Source: Epiperipatus broadwayi (lineage: Eukaryota > Onychophora > Udeonychophora > Euonychophora > Peripatidae). Taken from it: a stretch of 64,000 nucleotides of DNA. The stretch spans positions 7,583,100 to 7,647,099 of the forward strand of contig JAQFVV010000022.1 of the NCBI GenBank assembly GCA_028023455.1, read 5' to 3'. Shown here piece by piece: positions 44,831 through 56,200 of the stretch. Within the stretch, counting starts at the first letter, position 1, and each line of letters opens with the position of its first letter. The translations under genes and the position numbers were made by a program. The notes under the pieces are model-generated. The model was not told the origin of the DNA. It searched no databases and saw nothing but the letters and a program-made list of their open reading frames with translations.

Positions 44831-45094
44831 ATAAATATTGGAAGAAAAAATGTTTGGGCATTTATACAGAAAAGGTAACCATATATTTTTGTCTCAACGC
44901 TTTTATTTATGTTTAGCATGCTTTCGATATATCATATGTATTCATAACTCATTCATTTCTTCAGTACTCATGGTTAGTAAGTAGACTTGATATGTAATAT
45001 ATTGAAAGCATGCTAAGCATGAATAAGTGTTTAGACATAAATATATGATTACCTTTTCTGCATAAATGCCCGAACATTTATATTACTAATATTT
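44831..45094. repeat. foldback repeat with ~110-bp arms
   Basis: The left arm (44831-44945) and right arm (44983-45094) are inverted copies. AATGTTTGGGCATTTATACA pairs with TGCATAAATGCCCGAACATT, and TTTAGCATGCTTTC with GAAAGCATGCTAAGC. The spacer is about 40 bp. No coding is seen. Confidence 0.7.
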
Positions 45095-46038
45095 CTGACA
45101 ATTTATAAAAGCACATACACTCATAATTTTTTTTATTTACTTTTATACATTAACGGTATACAATTTTATCATCAGAACATATCAGTGATATAGGTGATGG
45201 ACCTTAAAGGACTTTTAAAAATAAGTTTAAAGATGAGTATGCCTTAAGCAATATTTCCTATTGCTTCCTTTTTTACTCTCTATCTTCTGTTATTCTTTTA
45301 TCTTTCTAATTTCAGTCAATGTGGTCAGAAGACATGTGCCTTTCATTTTTTTATATCTCTCTAAAATGGCATTGTATATTTGTGAAACCATATTTCTATT
45401 CTGTAATTGCATGAACCACAATTCTGACTCCAACTACTCTTTTTTATATAATTTCTTGTTGCTCTTTGTCTCTTTTTCTCTGTACCCCCCTCTTGTTTAT
45501 ATTTGTTTACAGGTGTCTGCTAATGACAATAAGCAATATAATTACGATTTTTGAAGACACTGAGTACTTTATTTTAAGTAGCACAAATATATTTTTACAA
45601 AAACTAACTTTTAATACAGAATCTTTATTTAATTAAGGCTCCAATTAAATTTCACAAAGACCAAGAACAAAAATTGTGAGATAATGAAATACTATGATCA
45701 ATCTCTCTCTCTCTCTCTCTATTTAAGGCTACAAATGTATCAAACTCTTTTAATTACTTGAAGATAATCACTTTAGAAATATATAATTCATTAACAAAAT
45801 AAATAGTCAAATGGCTTTATTACTTGGAAGTTTATAATAAAAAATTGATAGTCAAAAGTTCCAGGAACTGGATATGATCTGTGATCCTTTAGCTCCCTGA
45901 TCTGTCATTCAAGTATTATACCAAACTACGCAGCGCAAAGTCAAAAAAATAACATTAAAAAAATCATAGTGTTGAAACGCAGATCAAAATTTAAATTATA
46001 CTAACACATCTATTTGCTATATCAGTACATAAAATACT
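45095..46038. other. no gene; short (CT)n run
   Basis: A (TC)n run lies at about 45703-45720. A hydrophobic open frame at 45261-45554 has no motif and is probably chance. Confidence 0.4.
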
Positions 46039-46050
46039 CTTTCTTTTCTG

Positions 46051-46157
46051 TTTTTTTTTTAAGTGTCATAGCATCGGCCGGTGCGCGAACCCACAACCTG
46101 GGCAACTGCCTGCAAGTGCAAGGTAGTCGTTCTGACCTCTCGACCACCAATGCAAGA
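46051..46157 (-). mobile_element. tRNA-derived SINE, copy 3
   Basis: Minus-strand copy: T-run (its A-tail) at 46051-46060, complement of GGTTCGCGCAC (B-box) near 46085, and complement of the A-box GGTCGAGAGGTC near 46140. The flanks CTTTCTTTTCTG (46039-46050) and CTTTCTTTCTG (46158-46168) form a duplication with one indel. Confidence 0.82.
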
Positions 46158-46559
46158 CTTTCTTTCTGTTTTCAAAACTGAATGTTGCAGAAAAACAATT
46201 TTTAAACCAGTCTTATAATGTCATATTCATAACTTCATAAACCAGTAGCTCAGTGTAGTCTGTTGCATTATAAAATCATATTTGGTCTTTCACTGGGTGC
46301 ATGTTATCAGTTGTATTTTCTAAAATTAATTTTTGAAATTTATCTTATATATTTTAAATACAAATAAAATATATATACTTAAGCTAGATGTAATTACAGG
46401 GAATTTGAACCCTGGTATTCAAACTCCCTTCAGTCATCCACTCCATCTTATACAACTGATACACATGAGAACATATATGTGAAAAAGGTAAATAATCTCC
46501 AATATATGTTTTTAATGTTGAATCAGCATTTTTTTTCAAGTGGTCTGGATCATCATCTT

Positions 46560-46560
46560 C

Positions 46561-46602
<42 letters not shown>
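46560..46602. repeat. (CA)n(TA)n microsatellite
   Basis: A CA run followed directly by a TA run within the left arm of the inverted repeat. A compound microsatellite of a kind common in animal genomes. Confidence 0.95.
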
Positions 46603-46971
46603 AGTTCTCAACTTATATAAAGATAGCAAAGGGCAGGTTTCAATATTTCCCCACTCTCCATCTCTTCAGCTTTCAATATTATTGAAATCTGATGATGACA
46701 TGTTCAAAGCCCTTGTTTGTCAATTTTGTTTTACATACCCATGTTGGACATAAATTATTCTAATCCCTCACATACAACACCTTAGGACCATTTAAATAAG
46801 CCAATAAACATCACATGATCACAAATTTTTATGCTTGCTTATAACTGTTATTAAAACAGGCAAAACTCTCCATACAGTATTGCCACTCAGTGCAAGCCAT
46901 AGTAATCAATGGATGACAGAAGGCTTGTGCATAAAATTCCCATCTAGTGCATCTAAATGCAGCACTCTCAG

Positions 46972-47030
46972 ATCCAAGGCTCTTCACTGATGAAGGCCAC
47001 AAGCCAGAAACTAGTCTGGGGATATTGGAT
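46972..47030 (+). ncRNA. hammerhead ribozyme, type I (best example)
   Basis: CTGATGA 46987-46993; stem II GGC-CACAA-GCC; GAAA 47007-47010; minimal stem III; cleavage expected after C47016 of GTC. Stem I: TCTTCA pairs with TGGGGA, then an internal loop, then ATCCAA (46972-46977) with TTGGAT (47025-47030). The internal loop is positioned to contact loop II as in active natural hammerheads. All core bases are present. Confidence 0.9.
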
Positions 47031-47054
47031 GAGTAGTAGGTGCAGTGCTTTCAG

Positions 47055-47112
47055 ATCCAAGGCTCCTCACTGATGAAGACCGCAGCCAGAAACTAGTCTG
47101 GGGATATTGGAT
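47055..47112 (+). ncRNA. hammerhead ribozyme, type I (second of tandem pair)
   Basis: CTGATGA 47070-47076, GAAA 47089-47092, cleavage after 47098, ATCCAA 47055-47060 and TTGGAT 47107-47112. The inner stem I has CCTCA in place of CTTCA, turning a T-G wobble into a C-G pair. Stem II has one mismatch (GAC/GCC). Confidence 0.85.
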
Positions 47113-47719
47113 GAGTAGGCACTAGATGGGATTTTATGCACAAGCCTTCTGGCATCCATTGATTACTCTGGATGGCACTGAGTGGCAATACTGTATAAAG
47201 AGTTTTGGCTGTTTTAATGACCATTTAAATACACAGAAGAAGAATGGGCAGAATACAGACTAAATCTGTAATATTTTAAATACAAGCATAGTATATATTA
47301 CTTAAGTTAGATATAATTAGAGGTGATTTGAACTTAAACTTTCAAGTTTCCTTTCAGTCAGAATGACTTATTGTCAATAACAGTTATGACAACAAAATTG
47401 GCAAACAAGAGTTTTGAACATGCCATAATAAGATTTTCAATGATATGGAAGGCTGAGGAGTTGGAGAGTAGAGAAAATTAAAGTCTTTCCATTAATGTTT
47501 GAAGATTTGCTATCTTAATATAAGCTGAGCACTATTACATATATATGTATGAGAGATGATGATCCAGACTAACTGATGATTGCTTATTTAGCATGAAATA
47601 TATAGATTGGAGATTATTTATTATATGATCGTGCATATTAGTTGTACAAGATGGAGTAACTAAAGGGAGCTTGAAAACTTGGTTTCAAATCCTCTCTAAT
47701 TATTTATATAATATTATGA

Positions 47720-48400
47720 CTATATAACCAGTTTCTCAAGAGGCCAAATTACATAGAGCATGAAAGTGATTGCTTTCCTCAAGTCAACACAGAAGCTTTT
47801 AGCTCTTGAATTAGCTTCTTTTATTTTGGGATAAATAACAAAGTGAAGATTTATTTAATAAATGATCTAAGTTTTATCTTTTATAATTATGGAATATTAT
47901 TTTATCTTCTAGTTTTTTATTTTTTTCCATACTTCTTCATTTACGATGATTTCATTTTATTTTCTATGTTATTCTTATTATTCACTTGTGAATGAATAAA
48001 ATATATAAAGTTTTAATTATTATGCTACGATCCTAATGATTTATGCTCTTCTTTATTTCTATATAAGTATATATATTTATATTATAGTCCTACTTTTAAA
48101 TTGCAATGAATGTTAATTGAGCATGTGTTGGCTTCATTCTTTCTATTTAATAATAATAATTAGAACAAAAACTATTCTAGTTTTCTAAATTGATTATTGG
48201 CCAAGTAAAGATCATAATTAAAATTCTAGTTTTATTGGGTTACAATCAAATTGAAAACATATATGAAACAATTCTTTTTTAGAAAATGAATATCTCAATC
48301 ACTCTAGTTTTCAAAAAGTCTAAAACTGTGATTTTAAATATTACTTAACTTTCTAAGAAATAAATATTCCTATTAAATATTCTGCAAAGAAATTATAAAA
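47720..48400. other. no gene recognised
   Basis: AT-rich sequence without supported features. Confidence 0.4.
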
Positions 48401-48435
48401 GATCTCAGTTGGTAGAGCATTTGCCTTAAATTCGA
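48401..48435 (+). repeat. tRNA 5'-half fragment or SINE head
   Basis: ATCTCAGTTGGTAGAGCATT is a near-perfect tRNA D-arm with A box, followed by TTGCCTTAAATTCGATT. No acceptor stem or T-arm of normal form is present, so it is a fragment and not a functional tRNA. It differs from the SINE family elsewhere in the window. Confidence 0.45.
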
Positions 48436-48467
48436 TTATATACACTTCTACCAGAAATAATACTGAA

Positions 48468-49733
48468 CAGAGGCAGATCAAGCCAAGTGGGGGCCCCAAG
48501 TGGTAAAAAGTTTGGGATCCTTAAACTCAAGTTAGAAAAAAAAATTTCAAGAAAACTCTCATTAAGTTATTAACAAAAAAAGTAATCAAAAATTTCATGC
48601 GATAACACATTAAATGAATTTATTAAAAAACATATTTTTACATGAATTTCCATCTTGCCTTATTTCTTGAAAATTCGTCAATTATTTTTGCAGAGTCAAT
48701 TTGGCTTAAAATTTCCTGCTCTATATGCAGAATGGCCATATTATTTAATATTTCTTCTCCTGCAGTACTCCTTAAATATTTTTTTGCAGGCTTTAAAACA
48801 GAAAGCACCTTTTTCCTGGTGCATTAGATAAGGAAATTTTAAAAAAGTTCAATAATAATTCAACATTAAAAAATGTGCAAGATATTTCTTTGGCAGGTCG
48901 ATAGATGTCTGGTGTGATTTTTATGGTGTCCTCATTTTCTTTTAGAAATATTAAAAAATGGTCAAATTCATCTTCAAAATTACAAACATCAATGTCATTT
49001 TTGTAAATATCTTTAAACTTTATTATCATGTTTTTTTTTTTCTTCTACTGATAAATTCCAATCAAAAAATATTCGAAAAGGCTCTACAACAACTTCATAC
49101 ATCTGAGTTCTTCGAGATAGTTCTGCCTTGGTGTTATTACATATGACTTAAAATGAATTGACTATGAAATTTTCTCTTATTGTAAATTCATGTCCGACTT
49201 TTTTTGTAAAATAGTTTAAAAGCTTTTAGCCTCACAAACAATGCCTACTAAAAATATATATTTTAATGATAATGTTGTTAAGATGTTAAGAAAGAAAATT
49301 CATTTTTACCTTTGTCCAATCAAAATATAATTTAGAAAAAACCCTCTGGAGATAAATCAGCATCACGAAAACAGCAAAATTTATTTACAATAATTTTTCA
49401 AAAGGAAAGTATTTAAATTTAAATCAAATTATTATTTTGGGAGGGATCAAATTTTTTATGTAATTAAAAATATATATTTACTTAATTTGGATCTATTTAT
49501 GTTATACCAATTTCATCCCCTGATGTCCAGTTAAAAATTAGAATCCTTCCAAAACTCAAATAAATTCCCTTCAAGCTTAAATAATAAATACCATGTTAGG
49601 AAGGTTGATTGTATACAAAAAAACATAATTTTTCTCGAATCCCAATGAAAATACATTTCAATATCTCAGGGCCCCTTAGTATTCCAGGGCCCTACATGGC
49701 CTCTTAGTCCACTTAGCACTTAATCCACCTCTG
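48468..49733 (-). mobile_element. hAT DNA transposon remnant with 8-bp target duplication
   Basis: The left end CAGAGGCAGATCAAG and the complement of the right end CAGAGGTGGATTAAG are terminal inverted repeats. Flanks are ATACTGAA (48460-48467) and ATATTGAA (49734-49741), an 8-bp duplication with one change. GGGGCCCC and GGGCCCT follow inside each end. At 1.27 kb it is an internal deletion derivative retaining the 3' end of the transposase gene. Confidence 0.88.
48638..49100 (-). pseudogene. hAT transposase C-terminal dimerisation domain
   Basis: The hAT C-terminal domain holds the transposase multimer together. On the minus strand the frame begins near 49085 with EPFRIFFDWNLSVEE and continues in 49029-48793, which has FFNVELLLNFFKISLSNAPGKRC. 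After a 1-base loss near 48806 it reads VLKPAKKYLRS, MAILHI and KIIDEFSRNK, ending at the TAA at 48638. The order matches the family's FPNxxxxLRIxLxLxxxxxxxERSFSxLKxIKxxLRS region of ZMYM-like hAT proteins. The catalytic region is missing. It is a pseudogene. Confidence 0.8.
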
Positions 49734-49812
49734 ATATTGAAGCATCTATTATATGACCAGGTACCTTTAGTTCTAATTAAAATTCTTTTACTAATAGTTT
49801 AAAACAATAACA

Positions 49813-49967
49813 ACCCTCTATATACAATAGTGCTACCTAGTGCAAGCCATGGTAATCAATGAATGCTAGAAGATTTATGTATAATGTCTATTTGTCCAAT
49901 ATCTCCAAACTAGTTTCTAGCTTATGGCTTTCATCAGCAAGGAGCCTTGGATCTGAGAGCACTGCAT
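49813..49967. mobile_element. hammerhead-bearing foldback element, copy E (half element)
   Basis: Only the left half remains: ACCCTCTATA, TGCAAGCCATGGTAATCAAT and one minus-strand ribozyme, ending near CACTGCATTC. No target duplication is seen. It is more diverged than the other copies. Confidence 0.7.
49894..49952 (-). ncRNA. hammerhead ribozyme, type I
   Basis: Minus strand: CTGATGA (complement 49931-49937), stem II AGC-CATAA-GCT, GAAA (complement 49914-49917), cleavage triplet GTT, which is allowed. Outer stem ATCCAA with TTGGAC has one mismatch. Confidence 0.72.
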
Positions 49968-50162
49968 TCAGCAAACACTTTTTACTTACCTAGTTAAGTA
50001 TAAGGATATGAGTCCAAACTGAAAACACAATAATGTTTTGAATCCAACCTAATTCATTTGTATAATCATATAGATCTGAACCCAGTTCAGTATTAATATA
50101 TTTTGGTTGTCTTCGAATTTTAATAATCATAGTCTTCAGCACTCTTTGATTAGGATTGATAT

Positions 50163-50257
50163 TAAACCACTAAAACATCACATGTCCAACATTTGTTATG
50201 CTTACATAATCTGTTAAAACAGTAGTAACTCTGGTCATGTGATGTTTTGGTGGTTTA
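50163..50257. repeat. short MITE-like deletion derivative of the ribozyme family
   Basis: 22-bp inverted ends, TAAACCACTAAAACATCACATG and its complement, matching the outer termini of the ribozyme family. The inside keeps TTATGCTTACATAATCTGTTAAAACAG-like sequence in 95 bp, with no ribozyme. Confidence 0.65.
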
Positions 50258-50264
50258 TTAGCAA

Positions 50265-53200
50265 TAGCTTCTAACATGGATTATTTTTAAATAATAATAC
50301 CAATGAATGAATTTAATCCTTTTAAAACTATAATATTAGCCTTTTTTTGGTACTTGTGTATTTCCCAATAGTTGAAGGGCAGAAGTGGTTTTTTTTTTGT
50401 TCAATTATACATTTTAATGGGCATACAATGATTGTCTATGACAAAATGGCTGAAAAGAGGCAATTGTATTTAATACTACCAGTGTTGTTGTTTTTTTTAT
50501 CAGTGTTATTTTAAAGAAAGACAATTTTGGGGCAATTTTTTTTAGAATATTTTCACTTTATTTCTTAATAATTTTTTAAAATAAAGAAAAAAAGAAATAT
50601 TAAAGTAAATAAAAAAAGTACATAAATGAAATCTTTATTGCTTATTTATGAGAAAGGGCATTTGGGAATTATTCATGTCAATGGCCAGAAATCCCTAAGG
50701 GCATGTAAAGTAGCCAACAAAATTATCAAAAAATTATCAAAAAAAAAAAAAGTAGCCATCAATAGATGATCATGGCCATTAATACAAACTTTTCAACAAG
50801 GCAGGATTCCATATGTTTGCAAATACTCCAAGGTGTGCTGTTCAGTTTGAGGAAGATTCCAAATTTTAATCATTTTGCCCAAATTATAGTGACAAGCAGA
50901 ATGTCACTGTCTTTAACAAACTATGAAAATGATTCTAGCGTGTAGCATTTAGACATTATAATATATGTAGAAGAAAAAACTTTAAATAAATCTTCTGAAT
51001 GGAATTTATAATCGATTTTTAATTTTTTTTCACCTTAACAACTAATACATACTCTTTAATATAAAATTATATTTAAAAAAATCATAAAGAAATAATTGTA
51101 GATGTGTGCCCTTGAACCTGTTGAAAAAAACTGCTTTTGCCTTCAGCTACTGGAAAATACATGAATACCCTCCCCCCTATTATTATTAAAAAATGAAATA
51201 CACTCGTTTTCACTGCAACAATGATTGAAAACCTTTAACAACAACAACAAAAAAAAACCATTTTCTGAAAATATTCACGATTTTGCACTTACTACTATTG
51301 AAAAAACTTTGCCTCCAAAAATTCATTCTAATAGAGAAACCAAAAATCAGATATGAAAACTAATCTGTAGAAGTATTATAATCTAATAGTGTTCAAGAAA
51401 AATTACCACAAAATTATCACCATATATTATTGTTGTCTGTTGCTTACAAGTTCTTTGAAAGAATAATCTTAATAATTATGTCAATATTTGAAAACTATTT
51501 TGTTTAGAAAAAGCTGGATTTAGTCTAAAATAAAATTGCTGTGAATAATTTTTATCTTTAACTATTGTATTAAAAAGAGCCTTTAAAATAAATGAAAGAT
51601 TGTATTTTATTGATCTAATCTGGCCTATGATTTTGGTTGGAAAATGGTCTACTAAAAGTTTCCACCTTATTAGCGCCATCTACTGTAATACTTGAAATTA
51701 ATGAATAACCAGATGGTATAGTGCTATAAAATTCCTATCTCCACACTGAAAGGTTTCTAACTTTTTTTTTGCCTTTGTCAAAAAATTGAGATTTTACAAT
51801 ACTGTATCATCTGATATCTGATGATTTCTCAAGCCTACAATAGATGGCTCTAGAGTAAAGTGATGAGAGAAAACATATGAGCAGTCAGGCAATGTTGTTG
51901 TTGCTACTTCCAAAATCTCTAATATTGTTAAATTCAGAAAAATCATTAATTATTTACTTGTAGTTCAAATAATTTTAAATGATAGTTTTAAGTGAATATA
52001 AAATTTTACAGAATGAACTTCCACAACATTAATTTATTTTGCTTACCTTATTGATATTTTTCAGAAACAGAATTCAGGCTTTTTATGTATGGTATCACTT
52101 TGACTTTGAAAATTTCCCAGAGATTGAAAAGCATCTTAATAAGGATATGACAAGTTTGGTTATTTTTTTCTAAGTCTAGGCCTTATTTATAATCCTACAA
52201 AGATAGTATTCAGCTTTCCATCTAAATGAAGCAGCCATATTGTAAAATGAATATGACTTTCAACAACAATAGTTGAAAGGAAACTTTATTCCATGTTATT
52301 CAGAAATAACCTTGAATAATTGCCTAACTTATTTTTCTCATGTATCAAAAGTCAGTTTTAAAATAGTTTCCATTTATAATCTTCTTGGTAATCTGCTGAT
52401 AGTACTTGAAATGGTAATATGATAACAGCTTTCTTATATTAACAATGTTCTGCTATTAGATATTTTTTTCTAATTGAGAAAAAATGTTCATACTAAAGCT
52501 TTGGATATCCAATTAAATAACATCATGTGAAATTTACTCTTTCATGTGGCTATTTATCCATTCCCATATTACATTACTAAACATCTGAAGTTGTTTCATA
52601 AAAAATATATTAAGTAGCTCAAGATACCCAATAACTCAAAGCATAAGCTCATCATCTAAGACATTACTTCAAATTAAACTTTTTTTTTCTGGGTGTTCTG
52701 TCAAAAATCAAGTTTAAATGGAAAATGATTGTGGAATTAAAAACAAACTTTTTGTAAGGTTCATAAAAAAAAATTCTTTTTATAGATCAAATAATAAACA
52801 CAACTAAGTTTAATCTTACTAGGTATAGCTGAAGTTTTAATCAGTAGATTGAGGAACAGTTACTAGTCAGTGATAGAAATTAATAGCCTCTACCTTATGT
52901 AATTATAGCTAAACAAAATTACAAAACCAAATAGTTAGATTCCATCTGATATATACATACAAAAATAGAATTGAGGACTTAATAATAGATAAAGCATCAT
53001 TATTTCAAAATCTCTGATTCTAGGGAGGTTTGGATTTGTAAATTTTTGGGGTTTGAAGCAATAGATTTTTTATTCTTTCAATGTAAATACAAACTCTGCC
53101 ATGATATTAATTTACTGGAATTAGACATCAATTTGTAAATGTTTTAAGTGCAAGCACAAATTAATTAATTTATTATAAATAACTGAGATACAACTAAAGT

Positions 53201-56200
53201 AATATCAAAATGTTTATTTACTATAATAATATATTTACAATAGTTATAAGAATTGGATACTCATTGTGCTTAGTAATAACAAGTGGAAAAAAATATTGCA
53301 AGTGCATAGTTATTGTCAGAAACAATCAATGGTTAGAAGAATACCATAGTCATAATAAATTTAACATTTCTAACAGCATTGGCTTACCTTGTCAAAAGTC
53401 TGAATATATTTGTTACCAGCATATCTAGTTTCATTGAGCAAGCCTGACCATGCTTTGCAAATGGTGGACAATGTATGTTATTAGAATAATAAAATCAGAA
53501 CAGTAAATTATGGCTTTGAATGTGATTCAGCTTCTCTTTCAAATGGATCTCACTTGTGTAACCTGCTCTCCTAAATTATTCTGAACAATAGGATTTACTG
53601 TTTTAGTTGCTTGCCCATTTTTTATTTGGATAAATACATTTTTGAATTAATGACATCATATCTGATTATCTTCTACGTTATATTATTTATAAATAGTTCA
53701 CTGAATTAAAAAATAAAGAAAGCTTAATTAATAAAGCATTAATAAACCTTCTATATTTTAAAAATGGCTCTTTTTAAAAAAAATCGTAATCACAAAAATT
53801 CATTAGTTTAAGTTTAGTGAACATTATACTATATATATAAATCAAAAGATATTTTTAGTATGTAATTTTAAAAGCTGTTTTTGACAAAGTAATGAATTAT
53901 CAAAAACAGATATTAAAAGCAAAGTCATATATAAATGAAACATTTTGAAAAGGTTGTGGCAAGTGGAAAATTATAAAGACAACATGCAGTTTGAAAGAAA
54001 TCAATCTTATCAGATAGAAAGTTGATTTCTTTTTGAAGCAATCAGTCAAAAGAAAAGCTTAGAAATTCAAACAGTTTTATAATCATTACCACAAACAAAA
54101 AAGAAGATAATTAAGAGGAATATTTTTTAGTAAAAATAAAAAAGATAGGTTGTTTAATTTAACAATAGATTGTAAATAATATATATATATATCTTGTTAA
54201 TACATTCACACACATTTATTTTATATATAAACTACATAAAATATAATCATCATAAGTCAAACCTCCATATTATGTTTATCCATTTACAAACAATGTAAAC
54301 TATTAGTAAAAATAAAATATTGTATTCTTTTTTTATTATTTTTAGTGGAAGGACATTATTCTCAAACAACAATAATAAACATTTCAGCTAAACATCTTTT
54401 GCCATCATCAGAATGAAGAAGGTAAACAATAATTGTATAAATAGATGCGGAAACATTATTTTTAACCATTAATTGACATATTTAAATATATTCATTAATC
54501 AATATATCTATATAAATTGAATAAAATATATAAATAAGTATACAAACATGTATATACCTATAAATATCTATATCATCAAATACTAAATTATTTCAGTAGT
54601 ATCTATGAGACAAACATAATGTCTGAATGAAGCAGCATGGCATAATTAATATATAAAAACATTTAAGCTTCATTTATTACTTGAATATTATATATACATA
54701 TTGCATATTAATTATTATATATATTGTAACCTTATGGTTTGGGGTCAATGTTTTTCAAGCCTTATTTAAACAGTCAATTAGCTACACATTTTAAATTTTG
54801 ATTAATAATAATTTTAATTATTAAAATCTATGATTAATATCAGTGGTGTGGTCTTTATGATTGTCAAGTTAGGGAATAAAAATAGATAAATTTCATAAAT
54901 AGATCTCTTTAACATGATAAAGAGATGAGCTGTTCAACATATGTGTTAGCCCACTGCCAGATTGTATGTGAGACTGTTTACATATGATCTGACAAATAAA
55001 TTAATTTCAATAATGTTAAAGTGATAATTTATTAGTATTATTATTAAATTAAAACCATAGAAGTATTTAATATTTTATTATTAAACAACAGTTGTCAGCA
55101 GACTTAAAATTATAATTATTTTAAATTAAACATAATTAATTATTAAACGTATTTTGATTATAATCTGTAAAATGTTAAATGGTTTAATTAGTTGTCATTT
55201 ATTTTTACAGATGTAGATTTATTAATTTTATGTAAATATATTCATATACAATAATTTAATTTGTTTATTATTTTTACAGGCAGCCCCCTTGACCAAAAGT
55301 TAATAAATAGGCCTGCACAGATTTTACAGAGGAGAAGAGAGGAGGGGAGAAGAAAAATAGTGGTAAGAAAAAGCTTTCAGTAGAGTTATTTCTCTCTAGC
55401 CATCTCTCTCTCTGCTGATGCATTTCTCATAATAAAGAAGAAGAAAATAACATTTTATTACCAGGAAACATACAAATTATTTGTCCTCTTGTAACTAATG
55501 GAATAGATTCTATTTGACCTACATTCATGAAGATGTACCACGACTGTTAATTGATAATTAGAAAAATTATTCACTGTAAAACTATTAGATATACCAAGGA
55601 AAGCCCACCAAAATGGAATTCAAATTTAAGCTAGTCCAGAAATTCATAAGCTTCAAATTTCATTATTTATATTACAAATATTTTATTCATAATAGTTGCA
55701 AAATGTGTTATAAATATGGCTTTAGTAAATTTGGACTGATAAGAGAAAGAAGGGACAATTTTGGGACTTTCATTTGTAAATAGGTTTAAAAAATGAACTA
55801 TGATAAAAAATATTCATTTTTTTTATTGCTAACTAAATTCATTATACACTTATGACATGTTTTCATTAACATGAAATATTACTTGTAATTAAATCTAGAT
55901 ACCAGCAATTTTCCTTACATTATAAAAGCTACAAAATACACAGGAAAGTAATAAGAAAAAAAATATCTTGTTGCATTTAATTTAGGAGCCACAATTAATT
56001 TAATAACTATGAATAAAAATACTAAAGTTCTAAAAATATACTTACTAAAACTCTTGACATTAAAAAATTTTCTATATTACCTTAAACTTATGTTGAGGTA
56101 AAATCAGATTTGTCATTATAGAACTTTGCTTAATTTAAATGGAATTGACATGTTCATTAAATAGGACCATAGTATTTTGCCAATATTAAATTAATTTTTA

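Larger units (their letters stand above)
46799..47218. mobile_element. hammerhead-bearing foldback element, copy D, tandem ribozymes
   Basis: Flanked by a perfect 13-bp duplication GACCATTTAAATA (46786-46798 and 47219-47231). The left terminus has AACATCACATGATCAC, then AACTGTTATTAAAACAGG and the left arm without its ribozyme. The right arm has two plus-strand hammerheads in tandem. The predicted cleavage sites are 82 nt apart (after 47016 and after 47098). Confidence 0.88.
46340..47710. repeat. large inverted repeat enclosing ribozyme element copy D
   Basis: Left arm 46390-46760 and right arm 47380-47700 are reverse complements with mismatches. Matches include CTCCATCTTATACAACT against the complement of AGTTGTACAAGATGGAG, AAGATAGCAAA against TTTGCTATCTT, and ATGTTCAAAGCCCTTGTTTG against CAAACAAGAGTTTTGAACAT. 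Segments at 46360-46440 also recur directly at 47270-47360. The ribozyme element lies between the arms. Confidence 0.65.

Noticed and set aside
45261-45554. 97-residue hydrophobic open frame
   Set aside because: AT-driven Phe/Leu/Tyr composition, no family motif and no supporting context.
48401-48435. Functional tRNA gene
   Set aside because: Only the D-arm region is tRNA-like; the rest of the molecule is missing.
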